Shown piece after piece: positions 50,348-62,200 of a DNA stretch of 64,000 nucleotides; the first letter of the stretch is position 1, and each line of letters begins with the position of its first letter. The position numbers were made by a program, and so were the translations under genes. The DNA lies in NCBI GenBank assembly GCA_035236585.1, contig CP141136.1, positions 58,375,136 to 58,439,135 on the forward strand, written 5' to 3'. The notes below the pieces were generated by a model. That model was given only the letters and a program-made list of their open reading frames with translations, made no database searches and was not told the DNA's origin. Origin of the DNA: Warburgia ugandensis. Its lineage: Eukaryota; Streptophyta; Magnoliopsida; Canellales; Canellaceae.

Positions 50348-51873
50348 AACTTAATATAACTAATATAATGTTAATTTCAAAAGATAAAGAGTTGGTCATA
50401 GTTAACCTACTTAGGTTGATTGGAATACATACAATCTCGTAAATAATCTCTTAAGTGTTAGTATTAAGTAGTAAACTTTTCCTCCCCAAGTTAAGGAATC
50501 TTTAACAAGTTGCATTTGTCTCAACTACGGGCATACATGATAAATTTTAATTGTTACAGGAAACTATGTTCAATTTTGTATAAAAAGGATCAATTGGGAA
50601 TCTACTCATCAAAGCCGAATTGAATAAAGCCTATGATACTTTCTTTGTTGAGAAAACATTAGCTAAAATATATTTTTATCTATAAATAATCAAGTTAATC
50701 ATGTTTTACAACAGCAAGTAGCATTTTAATTATGGTTAATGGACAATGACAAGAAAAATTCAAACAAGAAAGGGGGTGAGACAGGATGATCTCCCATTAC
50801 CCTACTTATTTCTTAACGCTATAGAGACCCCGTTCACTATGCATAAACATGCACAACAACCAAATCCAACCATTACACCTATTTCACTATGCCCCACCCA
50901 AAGGACACCTTTTATTTGTGAATGATTTGCTTCTAACATCTAGAGCAACAATGCCCAATGTGCTATGTATTAAGAAAGTATTGCATACATTTTGTAAATA
51001 GACTGGTTCAAAGATTCCTTATAGGAAATGTGTTCTCAATGAATGTTACAAGAAGGCTCTTTAAAGTTTCAAAGAAGGCCATACACATTTATAAAACAAT
51101 GTGTAGCGAGAAGTGCTCAAGATTACTAATGGTGGATGAAAAACCCAAGATTGAACATATGTACTTTCTTATAAACAAGATTAGGTAGAGATTGAAGGGT
51201 GAAGCCAATTACTACTCTTAAGACCAAGAAGAATAACATTGCTAAAAGTGGTCATTGTAAGTTTCCCTAATTACAATATCCAAAGCATAAGTATATCCAA
51301 GAAAATCCTTGATCAATGCAAAAAGAGGCAAACAAACTTTTTGTGATCCATTGTCAATCCAATTTGGGTCAATACTTAGTCAATTAGAGTATTGTATATT
51401 CTCTAAAACAAGAAAGAGGGCTTGAATTAGACAAATTCACGCATACATAAGGCATTCAAGGCCAAGTTAGAGTGGCTGGCGATGAATGATAAACATTCTT
51501 TATAGGTGAAAGGAACCAACTCTTTATCACAGTGAAACCTAGAAACTTACTATGCTACGTGAAGAGCCACTCTTGATAGTAGTAAATTTCATACAAAAGG
51601 CCTCTACTAGTCCATTAGGGATGAACTACAGTCTAAACATTGATCTATCCTTAGATTAAAACAAACTCACTAAGTGTATTAGTATCCAAAATCCACACAA
51701 GACCCATGCCGACAAATGTTATTTGTAGACGACGGACCAAAAATGGAACAAAAATACTTAAGATCCAAGTGTTGCCATGACAAAGTGATGAATTATTAGT
51801 TAAGGCAGCACAAAATTGGCCTATCAATGAATTACACATATTTAATCTTTAGATCACAAGGAACTTGCATGTG

Positions 51874-52021
51874 GTTTTGCAGGGATTCTTGGAAGGACAA
51901 TCAGTTCCATAGTCATCCTGAAGGAGTTGGACGGAATCTTATTAGTAGTTTTGTAGGGATTCTTGGAAGGACAATCAGTTCCATAGTCATCCTGAAGGAG
52001 TTGGACGGAATCTTATTAGTA
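51874..52021 (+). repeat. 74-bp tandem duplication in the L1 RNase H region
   Basis: GTTTTG(C/T)AGGGATTCTT, AAGGACAATCAGTTCCATAG and GGAGTTGGACGGAATC appear twice with period 74 and almost no differences, so the event is recent. It happened after the LINE had died. Confidence 0.93.
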
Positions 52022-52754
52022 GATATCTTGGCTGGTAGAGAAATAATAAAATGCCTACCCCATTGTAGTTTGCTTATGCTCCTAATATTCTATGTAATGC
52101 TTCTAGCAAAATAGGTATTTGTGGTTCCTATATGTATAAAGCTTAGTTTAGTAATAGAAGTTACTATTTATCCAGAAAAAGGCTCTTTCCTAGAATCCTT
52201 AGGAAACAAACACATTGCTTTCAAGCTCATGCCTAGATCTTCAAATGATCATGAGGATAGGCTTGCTAAAGAAGGGTGGATGGCAATGAAACATGTGTCC
52301 ATTCCTTGCTATCTTTACCTTACATACTTTTAAAGAGAAATTTTTATATGATCATATTTTGTAAGCCAAATGTAGCCTGCGTAGGTACATAGCCATTACC
52401 CTCCTTGGCATGAAGGAATTTACTATTGATGATAGAACTATTCATCTGATTGCTCTGACTTAGAATATCTCGTAAAGCAAAAATCACAAATTTTGGATGA
52501 TTCTGGCATCCTAAAAATTAAGGTTTTAGTTTTAATATAGATCATTGTCATAAGGAGTTTCTAATCATATTTTCCTGCAAATCAAAAGTACAAATTTCCA
52601 AATGCTAGAGTCATCTAATTTGCTTGTTTAGTTTTTTGTTTAAGATTACCCAGTTGTTAGTAGTTGTACTTAAAATTTTCCAACTTCTCAACTTCCTGTT
52701 TATTCTCCCCTCTCCTCCTTTTTTTCCTCAAAATGAATTTCTCACTCTTCCATA

Positions 52755-52813
52755 TATATATATATATATATATATTTTAATCTTCAAAACGAAAACTATC
52801 TAGTGTGGGTGGG

Positions 52814-52876
<63 letters not shown>
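52755..52876 (+). repeat. (TA)n and (AG)n microsatellites
   Basis: About 12 TA units at 52755-52776 and about 31 AG units at 52814-52875, followed by a G-rich stretch (52880-52910). Confidence 0.96.
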
Positions 52877-52878
<2 letters not shown>

Positions 52879-53150
52879 CGCTGGGGGGTGCGGCCCGGGG
52901 GGAGGGAGGGTTTTGAAGCTCCTATGTTGTCATAAATCGCCCCCTAAGTGAGGTAGTCAAGCCTTATGACTTTCTTTCAATAAGATCACATTCTGTAAAG
53001 ATGAGGATGATCATCTAGATCTCTAGAACATATAGAAGAGGTTAGGTACCTAATTTGTACAATGATTACCCATCTCCATTTAGTGGGCTAGGTTAATAGG
53101 ATGAGATTACAAAGATGGACCTGGGTTGTATGGAACATTAAGCAAACTAA

Positions 53151-54724
53151 GGGGGTTTATTTAACCATATATCTTGGTTGTTTCTCTTACCATATCTTCT
53201 CTGCTTATGTTTTGTGATACCCGAGATATGCATCATATGTTTTGTGATATCTTCTGTGATATATGGGATATGTGAGATATCTTCTGTGATATTTTTGGTG
53301 ATATCTAATATATGTTCTGAGAGATATTTTGATATTTTTTAATAAAAAATAATGCATTAACCAACTAGAATGCAATAATAAAGCTTCTGTTTAACATGAT
53401 ACCTTATGATAGAAGATAGTAGCTAAAGCAAGGTGGTCCTTAACAGTGAATTTTGAACATATGGGGACTCTGCCAACTTCACATAGCCTGTTGTTCACTT
53501 TAGTCCTGTTAATTTTGGTTCCTTGAATCTCCTTAAATTAATGAAAGATATAGGCATCCAGATATCAAGGGTTTTGATAAAATAGTACAAGTAACCTTGG
53601 GTCCCAACTCCATTAATCTATCTATATCTTTACCTTGCAATACTTTTTAAAGTGGTAGAGGAGGAGGGAACCTTTGAAGTTGAATGCTACTTACCGTGAT
53701 TTCTCAACTAAAGACAGAATTAAAGGCATTTTCATAAGGAAATAGCCACATCAACCATGTTGTGGGATATCAGCAACAATTGAGCTAGGCATGATATCCT
53801 ACATACAAGGGTGGCCCATTATCCATTCGTGTGGGCTAGTCTCTAACTTTAGCACTTGGAAGATGCAATTGGAACAATTCATTCTTTCCTTCTATCGTGA
53901 GGCAAATATAAAGTTGCAACTCTAGTTTCAATTATACACACTTGAAGTTGTATCATAATTTAAGAAGCCCAAATTGCAAAAACACGTGGAGCCTGTTACG
54001 ATGTGGCCCCTCTCCATCAAATGATCACAACGGCTATTATTCAATTGGAGTGTAAGGATTAATTGTGTAATATGGAGGTTTCTGGGTCATCTCATGAACT
54101 CCATCTCCATTTTGTATGATGCTCTTACATTTTCCAACAGACGCTTTGATCAAGGGGTCGAATATCAGTAATCAAATTTATTTATAAAAACTTATTCTTA
54201 TTTTCCATGTTTTGGAAAAGTTAGGGGTTCATGCCTGAAAGGTACGAAGTTGGACTAATTTAGAGACATTGGGCAATTTACTTTATACCTACTATTCCAT
54301 CTGCATGTAACCCTAGTGGGACTTGTTATCATGGACTACTCTAACCATCCAAAGTGGCCAGGGAAATTCCAAGAGGGAGCTGCATCCCTGAGTAATCATT
54401 ACAAACTCTACAAAAAGGTTGTTATAAAAAAGCAACTAAAGACTATAAGACATCCATTTCTTTTCTCTCTAAAAAATTGGTTCGAAGTTGACTTTTCTCT
54501 CTCTAGAAACATGTAGAATTTACACCGTAAAGAGGGGAACAACAAATATATCAATTGTAATAATATTAAGTAAACATGACACCTTACATATGCCCAAGAT
54601 ATCATAGTTAAATAAACATAGTATCTCACATATGCCCAAGATATTATTGTTAAATAAGCTGCACATATGAGATATGACATGATATCTCAGAAATGCCCAG
54701 GAAATGTGGTTCAATAAAACCCCA
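53151..54724. mobile_element. Non-autonomous DNA transposon, Harbinger-like
   Basis: The left end GGGGGTTTATTTAACCATAT and the complement of the right end TGGGGTTTTATTGAACCACA form imperfect inverted ends. TAA lies directly outside each (53148-53150, 54725-54727), the target expected for PIF/Harbinger. Subterminal direct repeats (ACATATGCCCAAGATAT, AGATATC) cluster at 54560-54710, and GATATC-type words occur near the left end (53215-53330). No transposase is readable within 1.57 kb. Confidence 0.55.
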
Positions 54725-54727
54725 TAA

Positions 54728-55655
54728 GTTTATGCCCTCATTTTGACATGGTGACACAAGTGCAGACAATATGACTTCCTAATTGGATCCTTCCTCAAAT
54801 AGAGGTTTCTATCTCTCCTACCACAACTTCCTCATTCCACTTTCTTTGAAGTGTTGACAATAATCAGTCAAAGCAAGATCGTTGATTGATGGTGGACTCA
54901 TGATAGAGAAACAAGGTAATAGTGAACTTTTTGGAGTGTCTAAATCGATTTTGGTCCAAAATTTTTACTTAGGCTATAGTAGAAACTTCTTGATCCATTA
55001 TCATGTCATTCTATATGATATTTACATATAAGAATTTGTTTCCCTAAAATTGTGCAAAATTTTCATTTTCAGGAAGCATGCATCATTTTTTGTTTGTTCT
55101 ATAGCGGAAGGCTCTTCATATTGAATCCTAGAACTTGTTAGTCTCAGTGACTTTATGAACCAATCTATCATTGTGTTTATCATTGACTTCAAGTCCATCT
55201 TCATTTTACTAGCATTAATTGATCTGATTTTACATTGTTTCTCCTTTGTCTTTGCATTCATCGTCAACATGAGAAGATTCAGATTCCTTCTCTTTTGGGC
55301 TTGGAGTATTATCCCATTCCAAAGGATTTTCTAATAGGACTACCCAACTTAGTATTAGTCATCAAGCTTTTCAATGTGTAAGGCATCAAATTGATTTCAT
55401 AAAGCAATTCGGTTTTGAAGATTCTGAGAGTGGCTTCCTTCTATAGCTGCACATTAGCATTTATTTCTACATAGTGATATGGAGACAAAACCAGGAGAAA
55501 GAGTAAGTTCTGATGACTCACCAGATAAATTATGAAGGAGAAAATAGGTAAAGCAAAAGGAAAGAACAACTAAAGTATGCTTCATTAACAAGATTGGCAA
55601 GTGGCTCCAAGATAAATTGCAACAAAAGGATCATGCAGCTATTGTATGTTAATTC
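54728..55655. other. Spacer, nothing recognised
   Basis: Short ORFs only (for example 55022-55270 on minus) without recognisable domains. Confidence 0.4.
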
Positions 55656-55658
55656 GCG

Positions 55659-55735
<77 letters not shown>
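55656..55735 (+). repeat. (CA)n microsatellite
   Basis: About 38 uninterrupted CA units, the longest dinucleotide run of that type in the window. Confidence 0.97.
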
Positions 55736-55737
<2 letters not shown>

Positions 55738-55975
55738 GAATCTATTAAAAAGATATGAAGGAAAACAAACTTACTTGGTTACCCACGAGAGAGAAACTTT
55801 TATATGACAGGAAAGTTTCAGTGGTTAAATGGCTTAACCTTCATAACATGGTCTTTCCATTGTGGTCATCTATTTCAAAATGTTCTTGCTATGCCCTTTT
55901 GTAAACTCGAGTCTCTAAATATGCATAATCCTTCTAGTCATTTCATCATTCGGATATGGAATCTGATTGAGAAGT

Positions 55976-56153
55976 AAAGGGCAAACCCGGCGCACAAAGC
56001 TCTTGTGTATGCAGTTCAGGCAAGGGGTGGACCACAAGGGTCTATAGTATGCAGCCTTACCTTACATTTTTGCAAGAGGCTACTTTCATGCCTTGAACCT
56101 GTGACATTAAGGTCACAAGACGACAACTTTACTATTGTGCCAAGGCTCCCCTT
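55976..56153 (-). mobile_element. Au-family SINE, full length
   Basis: The plus strand shows the complement of all parts: AAAGGGCAAACCCGGCGCAC (3' end), GTGGACCACAAGGGTC, GCAGCCTTACCTTACATTTT, CCTTGAACCTGTGAC (B box) and GTGCCAAGGCTCCCC (head). No convincing target duplication. Confidence 0.9.
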
Positions 56154-56389
56154 ATGAAGGAGAACATGAGTAGTTCTTGCAAATTTTCAGTCTCAAATTG
56201 TATTCCAAATTTAGGAAAGTCATTCTTACAATCTAATGAAAAAATAATGTCACTCAACTCTTCAAATGAGAAGATAGAAAAGGAGGAGAGAAGAAGAAAT
56301 TGGCTTCAGTCAAGGTACAAACAATGACATATGTTTACGAAGGAGAACATGAGAGAATTGATGGTATTTGTCATTTTGAAGGAAGAACT

Positions 56390-56602
56390 TGTTAGAATTT
56401 ATAATCACTGAAATTATAGGATTACAGGGTCATTATCTACAGCTACAATTACAGTGGGAATACAGTGCTCATCAACATATAATGTCTATAAATACTAATA
56501 TGTATTACCCTTTCATAATCAATCAATTTAGTAACAATGTAGATTCTAACAGTGATCCAGTAATCCCGTGATTACAGTGATTATACTCATCCTAACAGAA
56601 AT
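56390..56602. repeat. Short LTR-like element with inverted partial copy (foldback)
   Basis: 56390-56551 begins TGTTAGAAT and ends ATTCTAACA (9-bp inverted ends) and contains TATAAATAC, like a very short solo LTR. Directly after it, 56552-56602 is an inverted copy of the first ~45 bases (complement TGTTAGGATGAGTATAATCA, CGGGATTAC). No 5-bp target duplication is seen, so solo LTR versus foldback MITE is open. Confidence 0.45.
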
Positions 56603-57071
56603 AAGCTAGTGTAGAAATTAAACGAACAAAAAGAAGGCTGAGATTAAACAAAACAGTAGGCTATTGAACAAAGAACTAATGATCATAAATTCTAATGTAA
56701 TTTGATGTTCTATTAGTTCTTACCGAGCATGAGATCCACCACTATTTCACAACAAAGCTTTATTTTCACGGCTTCGTTGGAAGGCCTACCAAGTTTCACT
56801 ATGTGACTTCTTATAATATATACATTATGAGCCAAAGCTCTTGGTTGGACAGAATGACACTAGAAAGGTATGATTATATAGAAAATAAACCAAAAAAGGT
56901 AAAGAAAATGGGAAACTAAGAGAACCATGAGGAATGAAGATTGCTAGCTTTTCATCTTGACTGGTCTTTGTTTCTAGTATCACCTCTTCGCATATGCAAA
57001 AGCACATCAAGGGCGACTGGCCCAACACCATAGACTGTACTCATCTTTATCGACAGAACAACATACTCTTC

Positions 57072-59171
57072 TTAGCTGTCAAGCAGGAAACGCTGAGTCG
57101 GGTTTGGTTCATCATCCGATAATGAATGTGACGTATACAAGTCTCTCGCCCCAAATGATGATGCAGGGAGCTGAATTGGGCTTTGAGGCCAGCTAGTATA
57201 TTCAGTGTGTACATTGTTGTAGGGTAGTGGTTCCAGATCAACAGTGCCCATCTCGAAAAACCCAGGTTGATGATTCGGTGGTGCAATATTTTCCCGGTGC
57301 AGTTCGCATAATCTTTGGCTCATCAATTCATCTGTAAAATTTATGCTTGTTAAACTACGGAAACATTTGAGATTTGTGTAGCTAGAGAGAATGTTGGAAA
57401 AGAGAAGAACTCTATACTTTGCAGTAGTGGATGATTCTCGGACAGTAACCCCTCAATCACTTCCAATTTATCCCATTGATGATAAGCATCAAGTTCCAAG
57501 CGCTTCACATAGGCCTGCAAATTGGTCGTAGATATGTTGTTAACTTCTTGTCAAGTTGAAAAATGGCAAAAAATATATGATATATATAGGCACAAACAAC
57601 AGTCTTACCCTGAAGCGCCCAAACTGAGCATTTGTTGGAAACATATGGCCATCGATCAAGGCCCCTTTGACTTGGCAAATAGGATTAAGTAGGATTGCAA
57701 AACGTGGTCCTCGGTGTAGGTAATGCTTGTTGCCCAGTTCACAACTTTGGGCATGTTTTATTGTTACTTCCCACATCTTGTCCGACATTCCGTTGCCTAG
57801 TATCTAAAGGTAAAATTTATCATGGAATTATGAGTTAGATTATGATGAAATGATTCGGTGTAAAACACCCACATGATGCAAAGCGCAAACAACCGAATAT
57901 GAGACCATTGGCTTTGATTGTTACCGCTCTGAGATTTCCAGGATCAACTACGGATAGCTTGAGGAACTCTTGCACCGTGTTTATGTTTGCAGCAGCGAGC
58001 CTTTTCTGGAAAGCCCCATCCTTGCCGATCTTCTCCAGACGCCATACTTCATCGTCAAGAGATGGGGGATGGTGCTTCCTATACACTGTAAACAAATTCA
58101 GATGTACAGTAGATACATTGTTAATTTAATTAAAATTCTGCTTGAAATGGATAAGTAGGCATATGTAAACAACGATCTGGTGGGTAGTAATACACTTGAT
58201 GTCTACCATCATTACTGTTAATTAATGATCTAGTTCATCAAACTCTTAGATTAGTTCTTGGATGAGTCACCGTCTCTATATTCTACACCAAAAAGGTTCC
58301 AACAGCTTGATTAATGGAATGAATCTGATTGCAAACTGCTTAATCTCTTATTATGAAGATCTCTAGCAACACGTGGACTGTTGCCTTTTAATCAAACTCA
58401 TCCAAAGGCAAGATTAGTTTATGATCTAGTGTGGGCCCTAGAGAACTGGTTTGATTCATGAAGAGGCGTTCCATCTAGTCAGCCCTGCTGGATACCATTT
58501 CCCTGCTTTAGATAATAATGGTTTTAGAATGAAATGCTAGCGTCAGACCAGTCTGGGTGAGACAATAGAAAGGAGTTATAACCCAATCACATGGTTCCAC
58601 CCCCACTAATAAAACCAATATAGAAACGCTCAAGAGGCAACGCAGATATATATCCAGGCAACACATGAAACAAGTCTTTGCTGCTTCTGACAATTAATCT
58701 ATTAGGTACCCACATAGTACACGCCCAAAAATCATAGCATAAAAAAAACGTGATGCTTGATTGGTTAAGAATTATAACTAATGTATAGGTTAATTTGACA
58801 TTTCTTAATGGCAAACAGATAGTTGAATAACCTAAATTAGAATAAGTTAAAGATAAGCACTACTATCGAGAGAGGTATTGCTCCTGATGATCAATTGTCT
58901 AGGGTTTGGTCACCGATCCCACTCTGATTAGATAATCTTAAACACTTTAGCTGTTGATAAAAATGGACATCGATTCTGGTCAGAGGGGCACCGAGGTTAA
59001 GGTTATCCATCAAACTACGACAGGTGGCAATGAATCAGTCATTTGGTGGTCCAATACTGATAACCATATAAAGATGTATATTGACTTAATTAATAACAAC
59101 AATTCTAAATATAATCACTGATATTAGCAACAAGTGTTAATGAAGAGGACATGGGCCTAATAAAAGAGACT

Positions 59172-59223
<52 letters not shown>

Positions 59224-62200
59224 GTTATTATTATTATTATTATACCAATAGAGGTTTGGATCATTTGGTTGACCAATTATTTAACAAGATTATAAAATCA
59301 AAGAAAATTTTAGATGAATGGAGAAAAAGTTCTATTGTACCAATTTATAAGAATATAAGAGATAAAGAGCTGCACTAGTTATCGGGGCGATCAAACTTAT
59401 AAGCCACACTATGAAACTTTTTGAAAGAGTGATTGAGAAGAGGCTAGAGCATGAGACAAGTGTATCGGAAAACCAATTTGGTTTCATGCCTAGAAGGTCT
59501 ACCATGGAGGCTATTTTCTTATTAAGACAATTGATAGAAAAATATAAAGAGAGGAGAAACAACCTCAATATGGTCTTTATTAACTTAGAGAAAACTTATA
59601 ATAGAGCCTTTAAAGAATTAATATGAAGGGTGTTGGGCATGAAAGGGGTTTTGTGAGAGTTTATAGACATAATTAAAGATATATACGAGGGAGCGGTAGC
59701 AAATATTAAGCCCACTAGTGACGAGACTGGTGATTTTTCTGTCACTGTAGGATTGCACCAAAGATCGACATTGAGATCATACCTTTTTCATATTGGTTAT
59801 GGATGAGTTAACAAAAAATCTAGACGAGGAGATTCTATAGTGTATGCTATTTGCAGATAATATAGTCTTAATTGATAAGACAAGGGATGACGTAAACATA
59901 AAGCTGGAGTTATGGAAAGAAGCATTAAAATCTAAAGGATTTAAAATCAACTAAACTAAGAAAGAATATATGGAATGCAATTTTAGCAAGGAGAGGAGTA
60001 GGAGTGGAATACCAGTCAAGATTGATAACTAAGAAGTCCCTGTAAAATACCACTTTTGGTACTTATGATCAATGATTCATGAGAATTGACAGATTGAGAG
60101 GGAGGTTACCTTGAGCATCCAAGCGGGTTAGATCAAATGGAGATGTGCATCTAGAATTTTGTATGATTGGTAGGTGCCACTCAAACTAAAAGGAAAATTC
60201 TATAGGATGGCCATAAGACCAGTCATGCTCTATAGATTAGAGTGTTGGGCACTTAAAGAACATCAGTGTTCATAAGACGAGCATCACGAAAATAAGGATG
60301 TTGAGATGGATGAGTGGCAAGACAAGAAAGAATAGAATTAGGAATGAAAACATTAAAAGAAACTTAGGGTTAGCACAAATAGATAACAAGATGAGGAAAA
60401 ATAGACTTAGATGGTTTGGATATATCCAAAGGACATCCAAAACGACACCAGTTAGAAGAAGTGAGGCAATGCAAGTAGAAGGTTCTAAAAGGATAAGGAA
60501 AAGGCCCAAAAGAACGTGGATAGAAATGGTGAGAAAAGTTTTAAAAACTTTGAAATTAAATGAAGCCATGGTACTTACTAAAGGGGAATAAAGGAACAAA
60601 ATTTATGTGGTTGACCCTTAATTGGGATAAGGTCTTCGCGATGATGACAATGGTGATGATGATTCATCAATATTTGCAGAGAAGAAACAATAAGACGACA
60701 TGGCTCCTATTATGAGAAAGGAAAGTTGTAGTACTATGATACCATGCCCTTAGTGGTCTAGCTGTTTTGGTCTTGGGTAACACTGGTTAGTTAGAAGTCC
60801 TTTTAACATATGATTATCAGCTGTGTACCATCCAAGCCAATGGTCGTCCCAAGAAATCTCTGGACAAAATGTGCCACAGAAACAAAATTACCAAAACATA
60901 CTTACATTCTCCACGATGGTCTTTAACTGAAAAAGCTTCTGTAATTGCTTCCTTAATCCGCATTCCTTGGGAGGTCTCCAAGGTCACTCTAACACCTAGC
61001 CTGAAGGTGCGACTCCTTATCCAGCTTGAATTGTCGGTCAGTTCAAGCTCCCCCATGTATGCCACACCTTCTCTTAGAGGGACAAGTACGTCGCCTGTGA
61101 GCAATGGCCTTTTGCCGTCTCTTTCTCGCACGATGCTGGTCTCGAATTCTTCGGATGTCCATTCCTCTCTCCCATCACTTAGAAAGTCCCCATCGAGGAC
61201 CACTATCTCTAGTTTGATGGGAAATGGGGGAGTGGTCGGACGTCTTTCTCGGTGATTACTGTCGATAAGAAGAATCAGAAGAGGGCTTTTGTCCTCGCCT
61301 TCGATCTTTGAGCATGTGAAGATAGGGAGCGCGAGTTTCTTGTTGAAAACGAGTTGATAGTTTGATGCTTTAACGGCGTCAATGTGCACCGGAGGCGATG
61401 ATCTGTGAAGGAGAGGATGACGTTCTATTAGCTACAATTGATCTTAGCCCAAAGGCCGAGAAAAATATAATTGCATTCAATGGCTTCGTGTTATGGTTTG
61501 CATAATCTCTGTCAGTCTGGCATTTCCAGGCTAAAATTGGCTTATGCTAACTTGCAATGGTTAGGACACGAGTTGCAACATCAGGATCGTCTAGCACGGT
61601 AACAACAAGCCATGATTAACTTATCTATAAACAAAAGAGCAGCCTGGTGCACAAAGCTTCCATGTATGCAGGGTTCAGGAAAGGGACGGATTACAAGGGT
61701 CAACAGTTCCCGGCCTTATCTTGTATTTTGCAAGGCACTGTTTTCACACCTTGAACCCGTGACCTCAAGGTCACATGACCACAACTCTAGCATTGTGGCT
61801 CCCATTCTAACTTATCTATAGACAGTGATCTTTTAATTTCCTGTCTACTGCAACACTTATACATGGATAGAAAAATTAAGACATACATAAGATAGCCTAA
61901 AACCTCAGTTTAGTTTGTTCTTGAATATTGTTATTTATGTTTCGTGGTCACTAGAAGCAGGAAGTAAATCACTATCCATGGGTAAAACTTAAGCATGGAT
62001 TGTTATGCCTGCCAAATATCCCCTTCATGTCCCCAGGTTAATGCCACTACTGCTCACAAGGGAACCAAACTTGCACCACACATACACACACATGAAAGCC
62101 AATATCTTAGTACCTGAAGGCTGAACGTGTCCTCATAGTAGCACGTGCTACTACGTGTTCAATCTCCTCTCGCACCTGTAATCATGCATATTGTTGCTCA

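Larger units (their letters stand above)
49560..52335 (+). pseudogene. Decayed L1-clade LINE (RT plus RNase H)
   Basis: Readable pieces in order on plus: HQYEQSLMAELHFLL..NNYFNSITTNQRRY (~49575-49710), VVKQAFFSIERNKAPNSDD (~49990-50040, the RT entry motif), NKAYDTFFVEKTLAKIYF (~50620), TRKGVRQDDLPLPYF (~50770), NDLLLTSRATMPNVLC..IPYRKCVLNE (~50920-51050), GFAGILGRTISSIVILKELD (~51880-51960) and HIAFKLMPRSSNDHEDRLAK (~52210, the RNase H end). Stops and frameshifts are everywhere. The order and the RNase H domain mark a plant L1, distinct from the RTE copies. An Au SINE interrupts it at 50166-50347. Confidence 0.8.
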
